Source: Alopecurus myosuroides (taxonomy: Eukaryota; Streptophyta; Magnoliopsida; Poales; Poaceae). From it: 64,000 bases of DNA. The position numbers and the translations under genes were made by a program. The stretch is taken from positions 174,144,697-174,208,696 of the forward strand of contig CM054063.1 of NCBI GenBank assembly GCA_028641055.1, read 5' to 3'. The notes beneath the pieces are model-generated. The model was not told the DNA's origin and ran no database searches. It saw only the letters and a program-made list of their open reading frames with translations. This document shows positions 1 through 11,594 of this stretch, one piece after another (position 1 is the first letter of the stretch; each line of letters opens with the position of its first letter).

Positions 1-544
1 AATACCATTTCAAAATGGTAGCTCACCTTGGGGTGAGGTCAAGCTCTACTGGTAGATCTAGTCAAGATCTACTCTAGGAATTTTAGTTTGCTCATTTCAG
101 ACATTCTATTAAAAAGTTATGCCCTAAACATTTTCACACACAGTCTTCAGCTCATGATTTTTCATTTGTTCCTCGTTCATCCAAAACCAGATCTGCTTAT
201 TGCCATCGTTCAAGATTTCATTCAGGCACCTCTGTGAATTTTTGCACATTTTATTGTTGAGCTTAACATTTTGATTTTCGAATAAAGTAAACAGCCATAT
301 TCTGTATAGTTTGAAAAAGAAATAAAACTCAGCGCAGCGGGCTGGTCAATGCCTGGGGCGCGCCCCAACTGCGCACGGTGGCCCGCCTCGCTTCCTCAAC
401 GCGCGGGAACGGGCGTACCGCTTCGCCGTTCAAGCGTGGCCGCAGATCCGGAGATCTACGGCGCACAGCCACTCTCCTTTCTCTCTCCCTCGTTCTATTT
501 CTTCTCCGGCGAGCGCACGGAGACCGGCGGCGAGAAACGAGCGA

Positions 545-552
545 GGCTCACC
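545..552 (-). other. Splice-donor-like GGTGAGCC in LTR of element A
   Basis: On the minus strand the sequence reads TAG then GTGAGCC, about 390 bp downstream of the LTR TATA box. The same octamer is at 11187-11194 in the 5' LTR, and related octamers lie in the LTRs of B1, B2 and E. Use as a 5' splice site is inferred. Confidence 0.45.
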
Positions 553-943
553 TAGGGGGGTTGCAGGGACAAGGGAAGAGGTCGGGGAAGTCTCGCATGG
601 TCGATGCAGTGTAGAGGTACATCAGCAACGGCGCGGGTTCGCTCCAATCGACGGCGACGTGTTCGGGTTCCGCGGCGGCTCCGACGAGGGTTTCGGCTTC
701 TCTGCAAACGAGGGGAGGTGGCGCGGCTCAGGGTGGGGCTACGGAGATAGGGGAGTGCGTCTATGGTGGTGGTGGAGGCTGTAGTGGATTGTGGAGGGCG
801 TATTTCTCCCCGTGCTGTCGCGGTGGCCGCGGGGAAATCCCGGCGATTAGCGCTACCGCGAGCAGCTCGGAGACGTTGGGTGGGTTGGGGAGTGACAGTG
901 AGTCGAGGGGGAGGTGGTGCACTGGGTTTGAGGCTCGGGGGTG

Positions 944-953
944 ATTTATATAG
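944..953 (-). promoter_or_regulatory. TATA box of element A LTR (3' copy)
   Basis: Minus strand reads CTATATAAAT at the upstream edge of the GC-rich block. The equivalent TTTATATAG is at 11586-11594 in the 5' LTR. Position and orientation fit the LTR promoter that would drive the minus-strand element. Confidence 0.7.
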
Positions 954-2135
954 AGCTAGCGACGGTGGCGCACGCTCGGGCGTGGCCGTGTGCCCGCGGC
1001 GAGCCCGTGCACGCTCTGGCACGCCCTGGGTCGCTCTCTCCGGCCCCGTGGGAGGTTCCAACGCGTCGAGGGAGGTTCGCCATCCACTTGCACCGTGCCA
1101 GGTCGCAGGATACACGGGAGAACGCCACTGTGGCTCGGGATAGGGAGCAGCCTGTCAGGCGCCCATCGCTCCCTCCCGTTTGTCTCCTCTCTGAAGTCAC
1201 CTCCCTCTCTCTCATTTTAGTCAAACATTGTGCAAGATGTGGTGCAGAGCAGGGAGTGGTTGGGGCCAGCTTCTAGAAGCCCCAATCCGTGCTCAAAAAT
1301 ATTTACTGAGCCAAAAGTTATAAGCATTTGAAAAATGCTCTATTTCACTGTTTTCAGAAAACGAAAATTCAGTTAAAATTTCAGTTACTGAAATTTTGCT
1401 AAGTGTTAAGAAAACACAGAGGTTAGCTGAATGTTGGGTTTGTTTTCAGGCCTTTAAAATCTTTTAAATTTATTTTTCCAAGCATGGTTCTGTTAAGCAT
1501 CTTTAGTACTTTTCAAAACAGCAAAAGGATTTAAATTTAAATAACATTTTCTTGGTGAAAACAAGATGGAAAAAGTGCTGGTTGGTGTTTTTCACTGTTT
1601 TCCAAAATTCCACTTTTCTGCCTTATCTCTTAGCATAAAACCTTCAAGCAAAACATTGTTTTTGTGATTCCAATTTCTCAACTAGGTTATCCAAAAGGTA
1701 GTATATATATTCAAGATCACATTGATGACTTGAAATCCCAAAATGTGAAATTTTATATTATGAAAAACAAGGGTGCAAAACCCTTACTAGGCTTGTTTTT
1801 CAAGTTTTGTTTTTATTTGAAAAACTTGTGATTTCACTTTGGTTAATTTGTTTTATTAATACCACATGATTCAATATTCAAGTGTAAGCTGTTTTCAACA
1901 TTGCCTCATGGGTTTTGAGTTAGGGTAACAAGGATTATAAAAATAGAAAAGAAATCAAAGGTGATCAAAACATCAGAAACAAGTGGTTTGTTTTTAAATG
2001 AAAAGGCTTGCTTGCATAGATAGTCATAACTCAGATACAACATGAGGGATTACACAAGGGCCATAAAAGTTTTTGTTGGCTCTAAAAATTGGATTCCTTG
2101 TGTGATACAAGTGTGCTAAAAATTGGGATGTGACA

Positions 2136-2150
2136 GACCTCCCCCCCCTT
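2136..2150 (-). other. Polypurine tract of element A
   Basis: Minus strand reads AAGGGGGGGGAGGTC directly before the LTR start TGTCACA. This is the expected plus-strand primer of reverse transcription. Confidence 0.9.
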
Positions 2151-2179
2151 AAAAGAATCTCGTCCCGAGATTCGCGGGT

Positions 2180-5100
2180 TTAGTCCTTGAGGAAACCAGG
2201 GAATTCTTTCCTGATAAAATCTTCACGCTCCCAGGTTGCTTCCTCCTCAGAATGATTCGTCCACTGAATCTTAAGGAACTTGAAAACATTCCTCCTGGTA
2301 GCACGAACACTCTCCTGAAGTACCCGCAGGGGTCGATCACGGTAGGTCAGATCATCATTGAGGTTAATGGTCTTGAAGTCAATGTCTTCGTAAGTGAGAT
2401 TCTGCTCAGGTACTTGAAGACACTTCCGGAGCAATGACACGTGAAAAACATCGTGAAAGGCTGACATCTCCTCAGGTAGCTCCAGTTGATAATATACCTC
2501 TCCTTGACGGGCTAGGATCTTAAACGGGCCAATATATCGGGGTGCGAGCTTTCCTTTGACGTGAAAACGCTGCATCCCTTTGAGCGGCGTAACACGAAGG
2601 TACACAAAATCTCCGATAGTGAAAGAGACATCGCGACGCTTAGTGTCCGCATAAATCTTCTGGCATGATTGTGCGGCTTTAAGACGGTCACGGATTAAAT
2701 GCACTTGCTCCTCTGCAGCCTTCAGAGTATCAACTCCAAAGATCTGACTGTCTCCTGTTTCAGTCCAGTTCAGAGGGGTACGGCATTTACGACCGTAAAG
2801 TGCTTCAAACGGTGCCATCTGTAGGCTTGACTGATAGCTGTTATTGTAGGAGAATTCTGCGAACGTCAGACAGTCCTCCCATTTAACTCCATAGGACAAA
2901 ACACAAGCACGGAGCATGTCCTCCAAGATTTGGTTCACATGCTCGGTCTGTCCATCAGTCTGTGGATGGTAGGCTGTGCTAAAGGCTAGCTTGGTTCCCA
3001 AAGCTTCGTGTAACTTTTTCCAGAATCGAGATGTGAACTATGATCCTCGATCTGACACAATCCTGCTGGGAACTCCATGTAGGCTGACTATCCGAGAGAT
3101 ATAGAGATCAGCAAGCTGGTCTCCACGATATGTGGTCTTGACAGAAATAAAGTGTGCAACTTTGGTGAGCCTGTCAACGACTACCCATATCGAATCATTT
3201 CCTCGACTGGATCGTGGCAATCCAGTAATAAAGTCCATCCCAACTTCATCCCATTTCCAAACAGGAACTTGCAATGGCTGTAACAAACCAGCGGGACGCT
3301 GATGTCCAGCCTTCACTTGCTGACAAATATGGCACTTGGCTATAAATGAGGCAATATCCCGTTTCATTCCGTGCCACCAAAACCTTTCCTTCAAATCTTG
3401 ATACATTTTGGTTCCTCCAGGGTGAATAGAGTATAAAGTGTCATGAGCCTCAGTCATGATGGTTTGCTTCAACTCAGATTCAGCCAGAACACAAATGCGT
3501 TCTTTGTACCATAAGACTCCATCAGAATCAATGGTAAAACCGGCAACTTCTTCTTTCTCCATGCGGGTTTTTTATTCCTTCAATGCTCTTCTGGCCCTTC
3601 TGAGCTTCCTTGATTTGATCAACTAGAGTTGGTTTAACGTCCATGGCTTCCAACATGCCATAGCTGACCACCTCGATACCAAGCTGGTCAAGTTCTTTCC
3701 ACAACTCCGGTTGTCTGATCTGGATCATGGAATTCAGAGAGACCGGCTCTCGACTAATAGCGTCCGCAACAACATTTGCCTTTCCAGGGTGATAGTGGAT
3801 ACTGAGATCATAATCCTTGATGAGTTCTATCCAACGGCGTTGCCTCATATTGAGTTCACGCTGTGTGAAGGTATACTTCAAACTCTTATGATCCGTATAG
3901 ATTTCACACCTTCTTCCGATAAGGAAATGTCGCCATGATTTGAGAGCATGCACAACAGCAGCAAGCTCTAAGTCATGGGTAGGATAATTCATCTCATGAG
4001 GTCTCAACTGGCATGAGATGAATGAGATGACCTTTCCTTCTTGCATGAGAACACTCCCAAGTCCAAGCTCAGAAGCATCACAATACACATTGAAACTCTT
4101 GGAGACATCCGGCATAATGAGTACCGGGGCGGTCACCAATCGATTCTTTAGCTCTTGAAAACTCTCAGCACATTTGTCCGTCCAAACGAACTTGCTATCC
4201 TTCTTGAGCAACTGTGTGAGTGGTCTGGCTATACTGGAAAATCCTTGAACAAACTTGCGATAATATCCGGCTAATCCCAGAAAATATCTGACTTCAGTCT
4301 GATTAGTCGGGGCAGCCCGATTAGCGACAGACTGAACCAGAGCAGGGTCAACAGAGATTCCACCTCCGGATACTACGTGTCCAAGAAATCCAACTTCCTT
4401 CAACCAGAATTGGCACTTGCTGAACTTAGCATACAGTTGATGCTGTCGAAGTGTTCCGAGGACAATTCTCAGATGTTCTTCGTGTTCGGCTTCACTCTTG
4501 GAGTAAATAAGAATGTCGTCAATGAAAACCACGACAAACTTGTCCAAGCATTCCATGAAAACCTTATTCATAAGATTCATGAAGTAGGCGGGGGCATTGG
4601 TTAGACCAAACGACATTACGGTGTACTCATACAACCCGTAACGTGTGGTGAAGGCGGTCTTGGGAATATCAGTCTCACGAACCTTCAACTGATGATAACC
4701 AGTACGAAGATCGATCTTTGAGAAGATTCTTGCCCCATTTAGCTGGTCAAACAGGTCTTCAATTTTGGGCAGCGGGTACTTGTTCTTGATGGTAACATCA
4801 TTCAACTTACGGTAATCCACACATAGACGTGAGGAACCGTCCCGCTTGTCCACAAAAATGACAGGTGATCCCCATGGTGATGCACTAGGGCGAATCAGAC
4901 CTTTCCTTAACATGTCCTCCAGCTGCTTCTTCAACTCGTCAAGCTCCTTCGGGTTCATCCGGTACGGTTTCTGTGCTATGGGTCCGGTACCGGGTATCAA
5001 CTCAATCACAAACTCGATATCCCGATCATGCGGCATACCGGGCAATTCATCAGGAAACACATCCGGGTATTCACATACTACCGGAACTTCCTCAAGTGCA

Positions 5101-5525
5101 GGTGTGGCTATACTGGTGTGGCAGTGGGTCTCGGTCCTTGACTTGGTTGCGGCGAAGGCAACCCTTTCCCCATCACTGGCAGTCAATGATATGGACTTCC
5201 TGGTGCAGTCAATCACACCACTATACTGGGTCATCCAATTCATGCCTAGTACTACTTCTATCCCTTGGGATCCCAGTACTATGAGGTTGGCATGAAAAGT
5301 TTTCCCTTGTATGTCCACGGGTACTTGCTTGCAAACACGGTTGGTCTTTGTGCTGGCTCCAGGTATTTGTACTAACATAGGGTTTTGCATGATGGAGGGT
5401 TTCATCCCACTCTTTTCAACAAAAGGCATGGTAACAAAGGAATGCGATGCACCCGAATCAAACAATACTTCAGCAGGTACGGAATTGACAGGAAACGTAC
5501 CCATCACCATATCTGGAGTGTCCTG
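2180..5525 (-). pseudogene. pol: Element A pol: protease, RT, RNase H, integrase, chromodomain
   Basis: Main reading frame runs 6065 to 3528, then 3562 to 3040, then 3037 to 2180. Protease shows D-S-G with Asp codon near 5459. RT carries an F-I-D-D box at about 4515-4526, a Phe variant of YxDD. RNase H keeps D663, E700, D725 and D768 (numbered from 6065). Integrase has the His/Cys finger, Asp residues in the MDFITG and SDRGS motifs, and the catalytic Glu in TDGQTEH. A chromodomain (W, NHS, EATWE pattern) lies at about 2180-2330 and should direct integration to histone-marked chromatin. Two breaks are visible. One is a single-base frameshift in an A/T run near 3566-3573, between RNase H and integrase. 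The other is a TAG at 3038-3040 where relatives have Gln. Otherwise full length. Confidence 0.92.
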
Positions 5526-6686
5526 AACTTCTTCTGCAGTGACGTGATTCAGGTGTCCTCTGGTCACATTCTGCCTCTTGGGTCCTGGGGCGTGTGTCAT
5601 CTTGGTAGCATTGTTCTGAGCTGGGGGGGTGACCTTGGTTGGGCACTCTCGTCCATAGTGTCCTTCCTTGCCACAGGCGAAGCAGGTTAAAGTGGGTTTG
5701 GTGCTTTGGGTTGGTTTAGCAGTATGGTTGGGCTTGTGTCCATTCCCATTTCCACTGCCTCCAGGCTTGGGTGTGTAGGTCACACGGTTGTTGTTGTTGT
5801 TGTGGTGGTTGTTGTGGCTGTTGTGGTGGTTGTGGTTGTGGCTATGGTTGTTATGGTGGTTCCTTCGCGCAAAAGTATGCGCCCTGTGGGGTGGTGGCCT
5901 GGTATAAGGGGTTGGACGGTTTCTGGGTGCACTTGGTCCTCCTTGGAACTGCATCTTCCTTTTCCGGTTCTCAAAGACATTCTGCCTCTTGTGTTCCATC
6001 ATCATCGCTGCATGTGCGAGTGAATCCAGATCCTCAAAGGGAATGACCACAAGGGTACACTGCAACTCATCGTGCAGCCCATTCAGAAACCTTTCCTTCT
6101 TCTTGGCTTCAGTATTGACCTCATCTGGTGCATATCGGGCTAACAGAGTAAACTATTCCCAGTATTTGGACACAGACATGCCTCCCTGTTTCAGCTTCAG
6201 GAACTTGTCCTTCATGATGCTCATCACTCCCTGAGGGATGTGATACTTGCGGAAACGTACGCAGAAGTCCTCCCAGGTGAATACATAGTTAGGAGCGACG
6301 GTGTCGCAGGTGGTCTCTCACCAAGTCCTTGCTGGTCCAGCAAGAAAGTGGGTAGCAAAGAGCACCTTGTCCCCCTCGTCGACTCCTGCCACCTTCAGAT
6401 CGTTGGCGATGGTGCGAAGCCAGTCGTCAGCATCCAGGGGTTCCACAATCTTTGTGAACACCGGAGGGTTAGTCTGCTGAAACACCTTCAGCTTCGATCT
6501 CCCGCCATTTCCGTTGTCATCGCCATTGTCGTTATTGTGGTTGGCGCTGGCAGCGGCCAACTGCTGCAGGGCAGCAACTATGGCGGCACTCTCGGCTCTA
6601 GTGGCCTGACGGTCCTCCATCAAAAGTGCCAGCAGTGCCTCCACGGTCGGTGGGGGTGGTGGCGGTGGTTCCCGACGTGGCGCCAT
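5526..6686 (-). pseudogene. gag: Element A gag (capsid/nucleocapsid), two nonsense codons
   Basis: Start chosen at the MAPRRE methionine (6686), next to an acceptor-like CAG; an in-frame ATG at 6722 adds only 12 unlikely residues. The protein begins with a proline run, has the capsid-type W-x-R / RYAP region, then a long His/Asn-rich low-complexity stretch (about 5787-5860) and one CCHC zinc knuckle (Cys codons from 5684 to 5643) that would bind genomic RNA. TGA at 6318-6320 replaces the second Trp of a conserved WW pair. TAG at 6153-6155 fits a former Gln. Both are C:G to T:A changes. The frame continues into protease without a break, so Gag and Pol were one polyprotein. Confidence 0.88.
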
Positions 6687-7021
6687 GCTGTTTATTGAGA
6701 CATGTGTAAGTCTATGCAGCAAGACTTAAGGTTTTATTTTTAAGCATGTTAAAAACTTTTTAGCAACAAAAGGAGTGTTTGTTGTGATGGGTGATTTTAA
6801 TTTGGTTTGGTGATTTGCTTTTTGGGGGTTGAAACGATTCATCAAGTTCATAGCACATAAGGACTACATCATACTAAAAGCATAGAGTTCATACATTGCA
6901 CAACACACAAGCAGACATCTACCACAACTACGCTCCTTAGAGCTACATCGGGGGATTCGCCTTATGGGGTCGGTGTACATCTAACTAGCGCTACTCTATA
7001 GCTAAGAGGTGCTACTACTAG
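6687..7021 (-). other. Spacer between extra ORF and gag in element A
   Basis: 335 bp with no supported ORF. On the minus strand it ends in TGTCTCAATAAACAGC then ATG; the CAG is a weak 3' splice-site candidate for gag. Confidence 0.5.
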
Positions 7022-7897
7022 CTAAGCGCTGTCGATGTCGAAGAGGAGCTCCTCTGGGTCCTCCTCCTCAACGGAGTCGTCGTCCTCCTGCAAGCTCTGC
7101 GTGCTCATGTCCATGCCCTCTGCGTCGGACAGGACGTCGTCGTCAACGAGGAGGTCCTCGTTCTCCCTGCAGAGCTCGGAGTTCTCCTCCTCTAATCCCT
7201 CGAGAGTGGAGTCTCGAGTGGCCAGCTCCTCTCTGGTGGTCCTCAGGCGGTCACGCAGGGTTGCGTTGGCCTCCTGAAGGGACCCCACCTTGGCGTGGAG
7301 ACGGTCACGGGCCCGGCGGGTGGTCTGTAACTGCCTCTCCAAGGCACGGGATCGCGCATTCGCGGTCTCTAAGTCGAGGATCGTCTGCCCCAGATGGGTA
7401 CAGAGGAGACGGCACTCGGAGGCGGTGGTGCGTTGCAAGATACCCATGTCGTCAAGACGACGCTGGGTGCGGTGGAGTAGGATCTCCATATCGTCCTGGT
7501 GTGCGCCAAGACCCGTCACGTCCTGAGACACGGCCATAGGTGTGCCGGTCTCGTCCCTCCTCCCGAGGAACTCATAGGCAGTACCTATGAAACGGTAGTC
7601 TCGAAGGTGAGCCAGGCGCGCTATGGCCTCCTGGATCACGCGCACTGCTCCCTCCTGCCAGGAGCGCTCTACGGTGGTGATGAAGAACGCCTCCACCGTA
7701 GGAGTAGTCAGTGGAGGGCGTATCACACATTCCACCAACCATTCCCCGTCTATGGGGGACCCAGTGATCACCCCTCCCCGAAGCTCGGGAACGGGGCGGT
7801 CAAGCAGCTCAGTCATCGCTACGAGTCGCTGCTCGAAGCGGAAACGGATGTCCCTGGCCAGTCCTAACTGGCAAGCCTCCATGTACACGACATCCAT
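7022..7897 (-). CDS. Extra ORF (aORF) upstream of gag in element A, 291 aa, intact
   Basis: Uninterrupted 291-codon frame between PBS and gag; no retroviral domain is recognisable. Residues about 60-125 contain a Trp-x-x-Gly...Ala-rich helical stretch (around SWQEGAVRVIQEAIARL). Residues about 150-255 have heptad-like Leu/Ile spacing and many Arg/Glu, so a coiled coil is likely. The last 45 residues are strongly acidic. The ATG is immediately preceded by TTTTGTGTAG, an acceptor-like tract, so it may be translated from a spliced mRNA. B1 and B2 carry an ORF in the same place with a similar plan but little sequence identity. Function unknown. It stays open while gag and pol next to it are broken. 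Additional ORFs are known as a class in plant LTR elements. Confidence 0.75.
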   Translation of the reverse strand: MDVVYMEACQLGLARDIRFRFEQRLVAMTELLDRPVPELRGGVITGSPIDGEWLVECVIRPPLTTPTVEAFFITTVERSWQEGAVRVIQEAIARLAHLRDYRFIGTAYEFLGRRDETGTPMAVSQDVTGLGAHQDDMEILLHRTQRRLDDMGILQRTTASECRLLCTHLGQTILDLETANARSRALERQLQTTRRARDRLHAKVGSLQEANATLRDRLRTTREELATRDSTLEGLEEENSELCRENEDLLVDDDVLSDAEGMDMSTQSLQEDDDSVEEEDPEELLFDIDSA

Positions 7898-8112
7898 CTA
7901 CACAAAATTTTAAGTAAGGTTGAGTTAGTGTCCAAGCGTGCAAAATTTTAAGGTCGAACATTATGTAATCTTAATGTATGTATAGTTTGAGAAAATAGGG
8001 AAGATGGGTGTAAGAATCTTTTAAAACTTAAGCACTTAAGTATATTATTATAAATATATATATAGTACTAGTTGACGTCCATGCTAAACTAAGGGCTCCT
8101 AGGGTCAGAATA
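7898..8112 (-). other. Untranslated leader of element A between PBS and extra ORF
   Basis: A/T-rich and non-coding. It finishes on the minus strand with TTTTGTGTAG touching the ATG at 7897. Confidence 0.6.
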
Positions 8113-8124
8113 GCTATGATACCA
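8113..8124 (-). other. Primer binding site of element A (initiator Met tRNA type)
   Basis: Minus strand reads TGGTATCATAGC, one mismatch from TGGTATCAGAGC complementary to the 3' end of initiator tRNA-Met. It lies four bases from the LTR end (TCTACA). Confidence 0.9.
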
Positions 8125-11100
8125 ACTTTGTAGAGGCCCCAAACCGGAAGGTTCAGAACCCCTCATATGCATACATTCACGATCCCAGGAAGATCAGTCG
8201 TGAACAACATACGAAAATGGTACACAGATACAACATCCATTACACGAATAAAAGCGGTCTTACAAGCCAATGGTCACATGACCAAGTCTTTATTCCCTGC
8301 CACGCAGGGCAGGCAAAGCCTTACAACAACTAAACAACGGAAGATAAACGTAGATAGCCCATGTCAAGCTTTCACCAACAGGCTGCTGACCGGGAGCCGG
8401 GCCTAGTTCGCGTAGTCGTCGGAATAGTACTCCTCCTCGTACTCCTCCTCAGGTGGTACCTCCTCAAAGTCTGGCAAGTATATACCAGGGGCGAAACCAA
8501 ATGAGTATGTTTGAATGTACTCAACAAGACATCCTTTATACACTTACAAATGCATCATGCTTATATGGTGGATAGGTAGGCCATACATAGGGCTTGCTAA
8601 CAATGATGTTCATGTAAGGTGACATCATAGTTGCAGTCATATTAATCTGTATCTTTGTTGAAGAAGATACTTCAGAAGAAAATAATATAGTTTTCTTTCT
8701 CTTGTCGATATCGCATGTACAAGAGGTTTTGTAAACTTGTTTTACAAAAGAAAGTTTTTCTTTGCAAAACTTCTTGGAACAACATGTCCTAACTTCATCG
8801 GTACCTTCCGGGTACAACACTTCTGTTTCGAAAACATCTTTTGAAAACTCAGCACAATACTAGCTACATGGCCTTTCAACTGCCCATATCCGAGGGCTCG
8901 ACTATTCTGAATAGTTTTACTCTGCAGAGGTGGTACACATTCCACTAGATCCAAAACTCTGCCATGGACCACCCATGGATCGACACAGCGATATGCAAGC
9001 ACCAGAGAGTTGATCCTAACTGTCCACTCTGACACAAGCTAGTATATGCTTATTCCTTCAGGTGGGTTGTCTCCCCGGCATCAGGTCCCGCCTTGCCTAG
9101 TCAGGAGGCCCAGCTGTCGCATCCGGAGGGAAAATTAATCCCACACTGTGTATGTCCCGTTTCTCCCTCCTGGCGACACTTCGGTTCAGAGAATCATCTT
9201 CTCTATAGCACCTTGGAATAAAACATACACTAACAAGTTCAAGCATCTAGATAGGCCCCATAACCATATAGGGGTAGAGTGGCAGTACATCTTGGTTGTC
9301 CAGCGAAGACTAGGTTATGTGCCTTTTGAAAACCTTTGAAAACACCTTCACATTTTTCCTTCGGTGAACAAGGTCCCGCCTTTCCACCATAATCTCCTCG
9401 TAGGAACATCTTTGTTTTGCAAAATCACATTTTTAAAGTAGTCCACTTAGGGACTCAAGATTATTGTTTAAGACGGTATTTATATACCTTATGGTGGCTA
9501 AGGGCTTGGTAACACCAAGTTGACTAATGGCAAGTGATATATAATATATAAATAATAGTAGTAATAGTATTCACTCAATAAAATAGTTTTAGCAAACAAG
9601 TTTTGAAAACTTCAGAAGTAATTTAATGCATAAATGTATTGGGAATATAACAGCAAGCTTTAAGGATGGCTTGCCTTGGAGGTACTGAGGATCCGGGTCT
9701 TGCTCGCAACAAGAATGGTAGTAGTACCCTCCTGTCCCGACTATTTCCTCGTCGTTTTCTATCGTCGTAAAAGAAAAGCAAAGCATCCTATCAGAACCTT
9801 ACCAACCAACACCTTGACTCATACACAACATAAAGCAAGCAAAAACACTCACAAAAATAATATACATGCTCCTAAAATAATTCCACACAAACATGCATCA
9901 ATCAAATAATATTCACTACTACTACCACAACTACCATAGTTGAACTAGTTTGTTTTTCAACCAAATGGTATGGAACCAGTGGGTGTTCCACTAGGTTTTC
10001 CATGCCATTTGAGAGGTATTATGCCTCTGGTCCATCTTGTGCAAACAAAATAATTCATAGAGCAAAAAGCTACTAGCTATCCTAGTGCAAAACATTAACA
10101 CTAGCCATAATAATCAAACTTATGCATGCATTCCTAAAAGACTCAAAGCAACTTACAGAGAAGGAAACAAGTAAATAACAGTACCAAAATGGTACTGGAT
10201 CCAAGTAAAAACACTTCCATTACTAGGATAAAAATCTAGGAAAATATTCCAACACAAGTATTACATGAAATAAATCTAGGGATTTCTACTATGCTCCTTT
10301 TAATGCTCAAATAATTACTAAACATGCATGGATTTTTATCATGGCCTCTCTGTGAGTAAAACTACCTAAGAACACTCAACATATCATTTATAAATGCTAG
10401 AAAACAGATTGGCACAATCAAACCATGATTCACAAAACAAAACTATTCACTTTATTTCTAACAGAAATATGCATTTTCTTAGATCTGTCACCAAATTAAT
10501 TCTAGAGCTCAAAAATTTACAAAAATCTAGGAATACATAGATCTATCTAATATCTAACAGACCCAATTGGATTTACATCAAAAAGTGCTATAAAATAAAT
10601 CCTAAAATTCATAGAACATGCTACTGGTGTTTTACCAAAATGAATACCATTTCAAAATGGTAGCTCACCTTGGGGTGAGGTCAAGCCCTACTGATAGATC
10701 TAGTCAAGATCTACTCTAGGAATTTTAGTTTGCTCATTTCAGACATTCTATTAAAAAGTTATGCCCTAAACATTTTCACAGACAGTCTTCAGTTCATGAT
10801 TTTTCATTTGTTCCTCGTTCATCCAAAACCAGATCTGCTTGTTACCATCGTTCAAGATTTTGTTCAGGCACCTCTGTGAATTTTTGCACATTTTATTGTT
10901 GATCTTACAATTTTCATTTTCGAATAAAGTAAACAGCCATATTCTGTATAGTTTGAAAAAGAAATAAAACTCAGCGCAGCGGGCTGGTCAACGCCTGGGG
11001 CGCGGCCCAACTGCGCCCGGCGGCCCGCCTCGCTTCCGCGACGCGCGGGAACGGGCGTACCACTTCGCCGTTCAAGCGTGGCCGTAGATCCGGAGATCTA

Positions 11101-11186
11101 TGGCGCACAACCACTCTCCTTTCTCTCTCCCTCGTTCTATTTCTTCTCCGGCGAGCGCGCGGAGACCGGCGGCGAGAAACGAGCGA

Positions 11187-11194
11187 GGCTCACC
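11187..11194 (-). other. Splice-donor-like GGTGAGCC in 5' LTR of element A
   Basis: About 395 bp downstream of the TATA box on the minus strand. Joined to the acceptor-like site at 7898 it would remove about 3.3 kb, including the PBS, and give an mRNA rather than a genomic RNA. Use is inferred. Confidence 0.45.
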
Positions 11195-11585
11195 TAGGGG
11201 GGTTGCAGGGCCAAGGGAAGAGGTCGGGGAAGTCTCGCGTGGTCGATGCAGTGTAGAGGTACAGCAGCAACGGTGCGGGTTCGCTCCAATCGACGGCGAC
11301 GTGTTCGGGTTCCGCGGCGGCTCCGACGAGGGTTTCGGCTTCTCTGCAAACGAGGGGAGGTGGCGCGGCTCAGGGTGGGGCTACAGAGATAGGGGAGTGC
11401 GTCTATGGTGGTGGTGGAGGCTGTAGTGGATTGTGGAGGGCGTATTTCGCCCCGTGCTGTCGCGGTGGCCGCGGGGAAATCCCGGCGATTAGCGCTACCG
11501 CGAGCAGCTCGGAGACGTTGGGTGGGTTGGGGAGTGACAGTGAGTCGAGGGGGAGGTGGTGCACTGGGTTTGAGGCTCGGGGTGG

Positions 11586-11594
11586 TTTATATAG
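11586..11594 (-). promoter_or_regulatory. TATA box of element A 5' LTR
   Basis: Minus strand CTATATAAA, conserved in both LTR copies, at the upstream edge of the GC-rich block. This copy is the one placed to transcribe the element. Confidence 0.72.

Larger units (their letters stand above)
1..2135 (-). repeat. Element A 3' LTR (partial)
   Basis: Near-identical to 10643-12776. It ends TGTGACA on the plus strand, so on the minus strand the LTR starts TGTCACA, next to the polypurine tract. The outer end is cut by the window boundary. It contains a GC-rich block at about 340-1290 holding the TATA box and a donor-like site. Plus-strand open frames in that block are not convincing genes. Confidence 0.95.

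Noticed and set aside
763..1143. Plus-strand ORFs in the GC-rich block of element A LTRs (also 11405-11881)
   Set aside because: They overlap the minus-strand promoter and leader, differ in length between the two copies because of a 1-bp change, and have no domain. High GC alone explains them.
5706..6046. Plus-strand ORFs rich in Val or Cys/Gly opposite A gag
   Set aside because: Shadow of the His/Asn-coding repeat on the minus strand.
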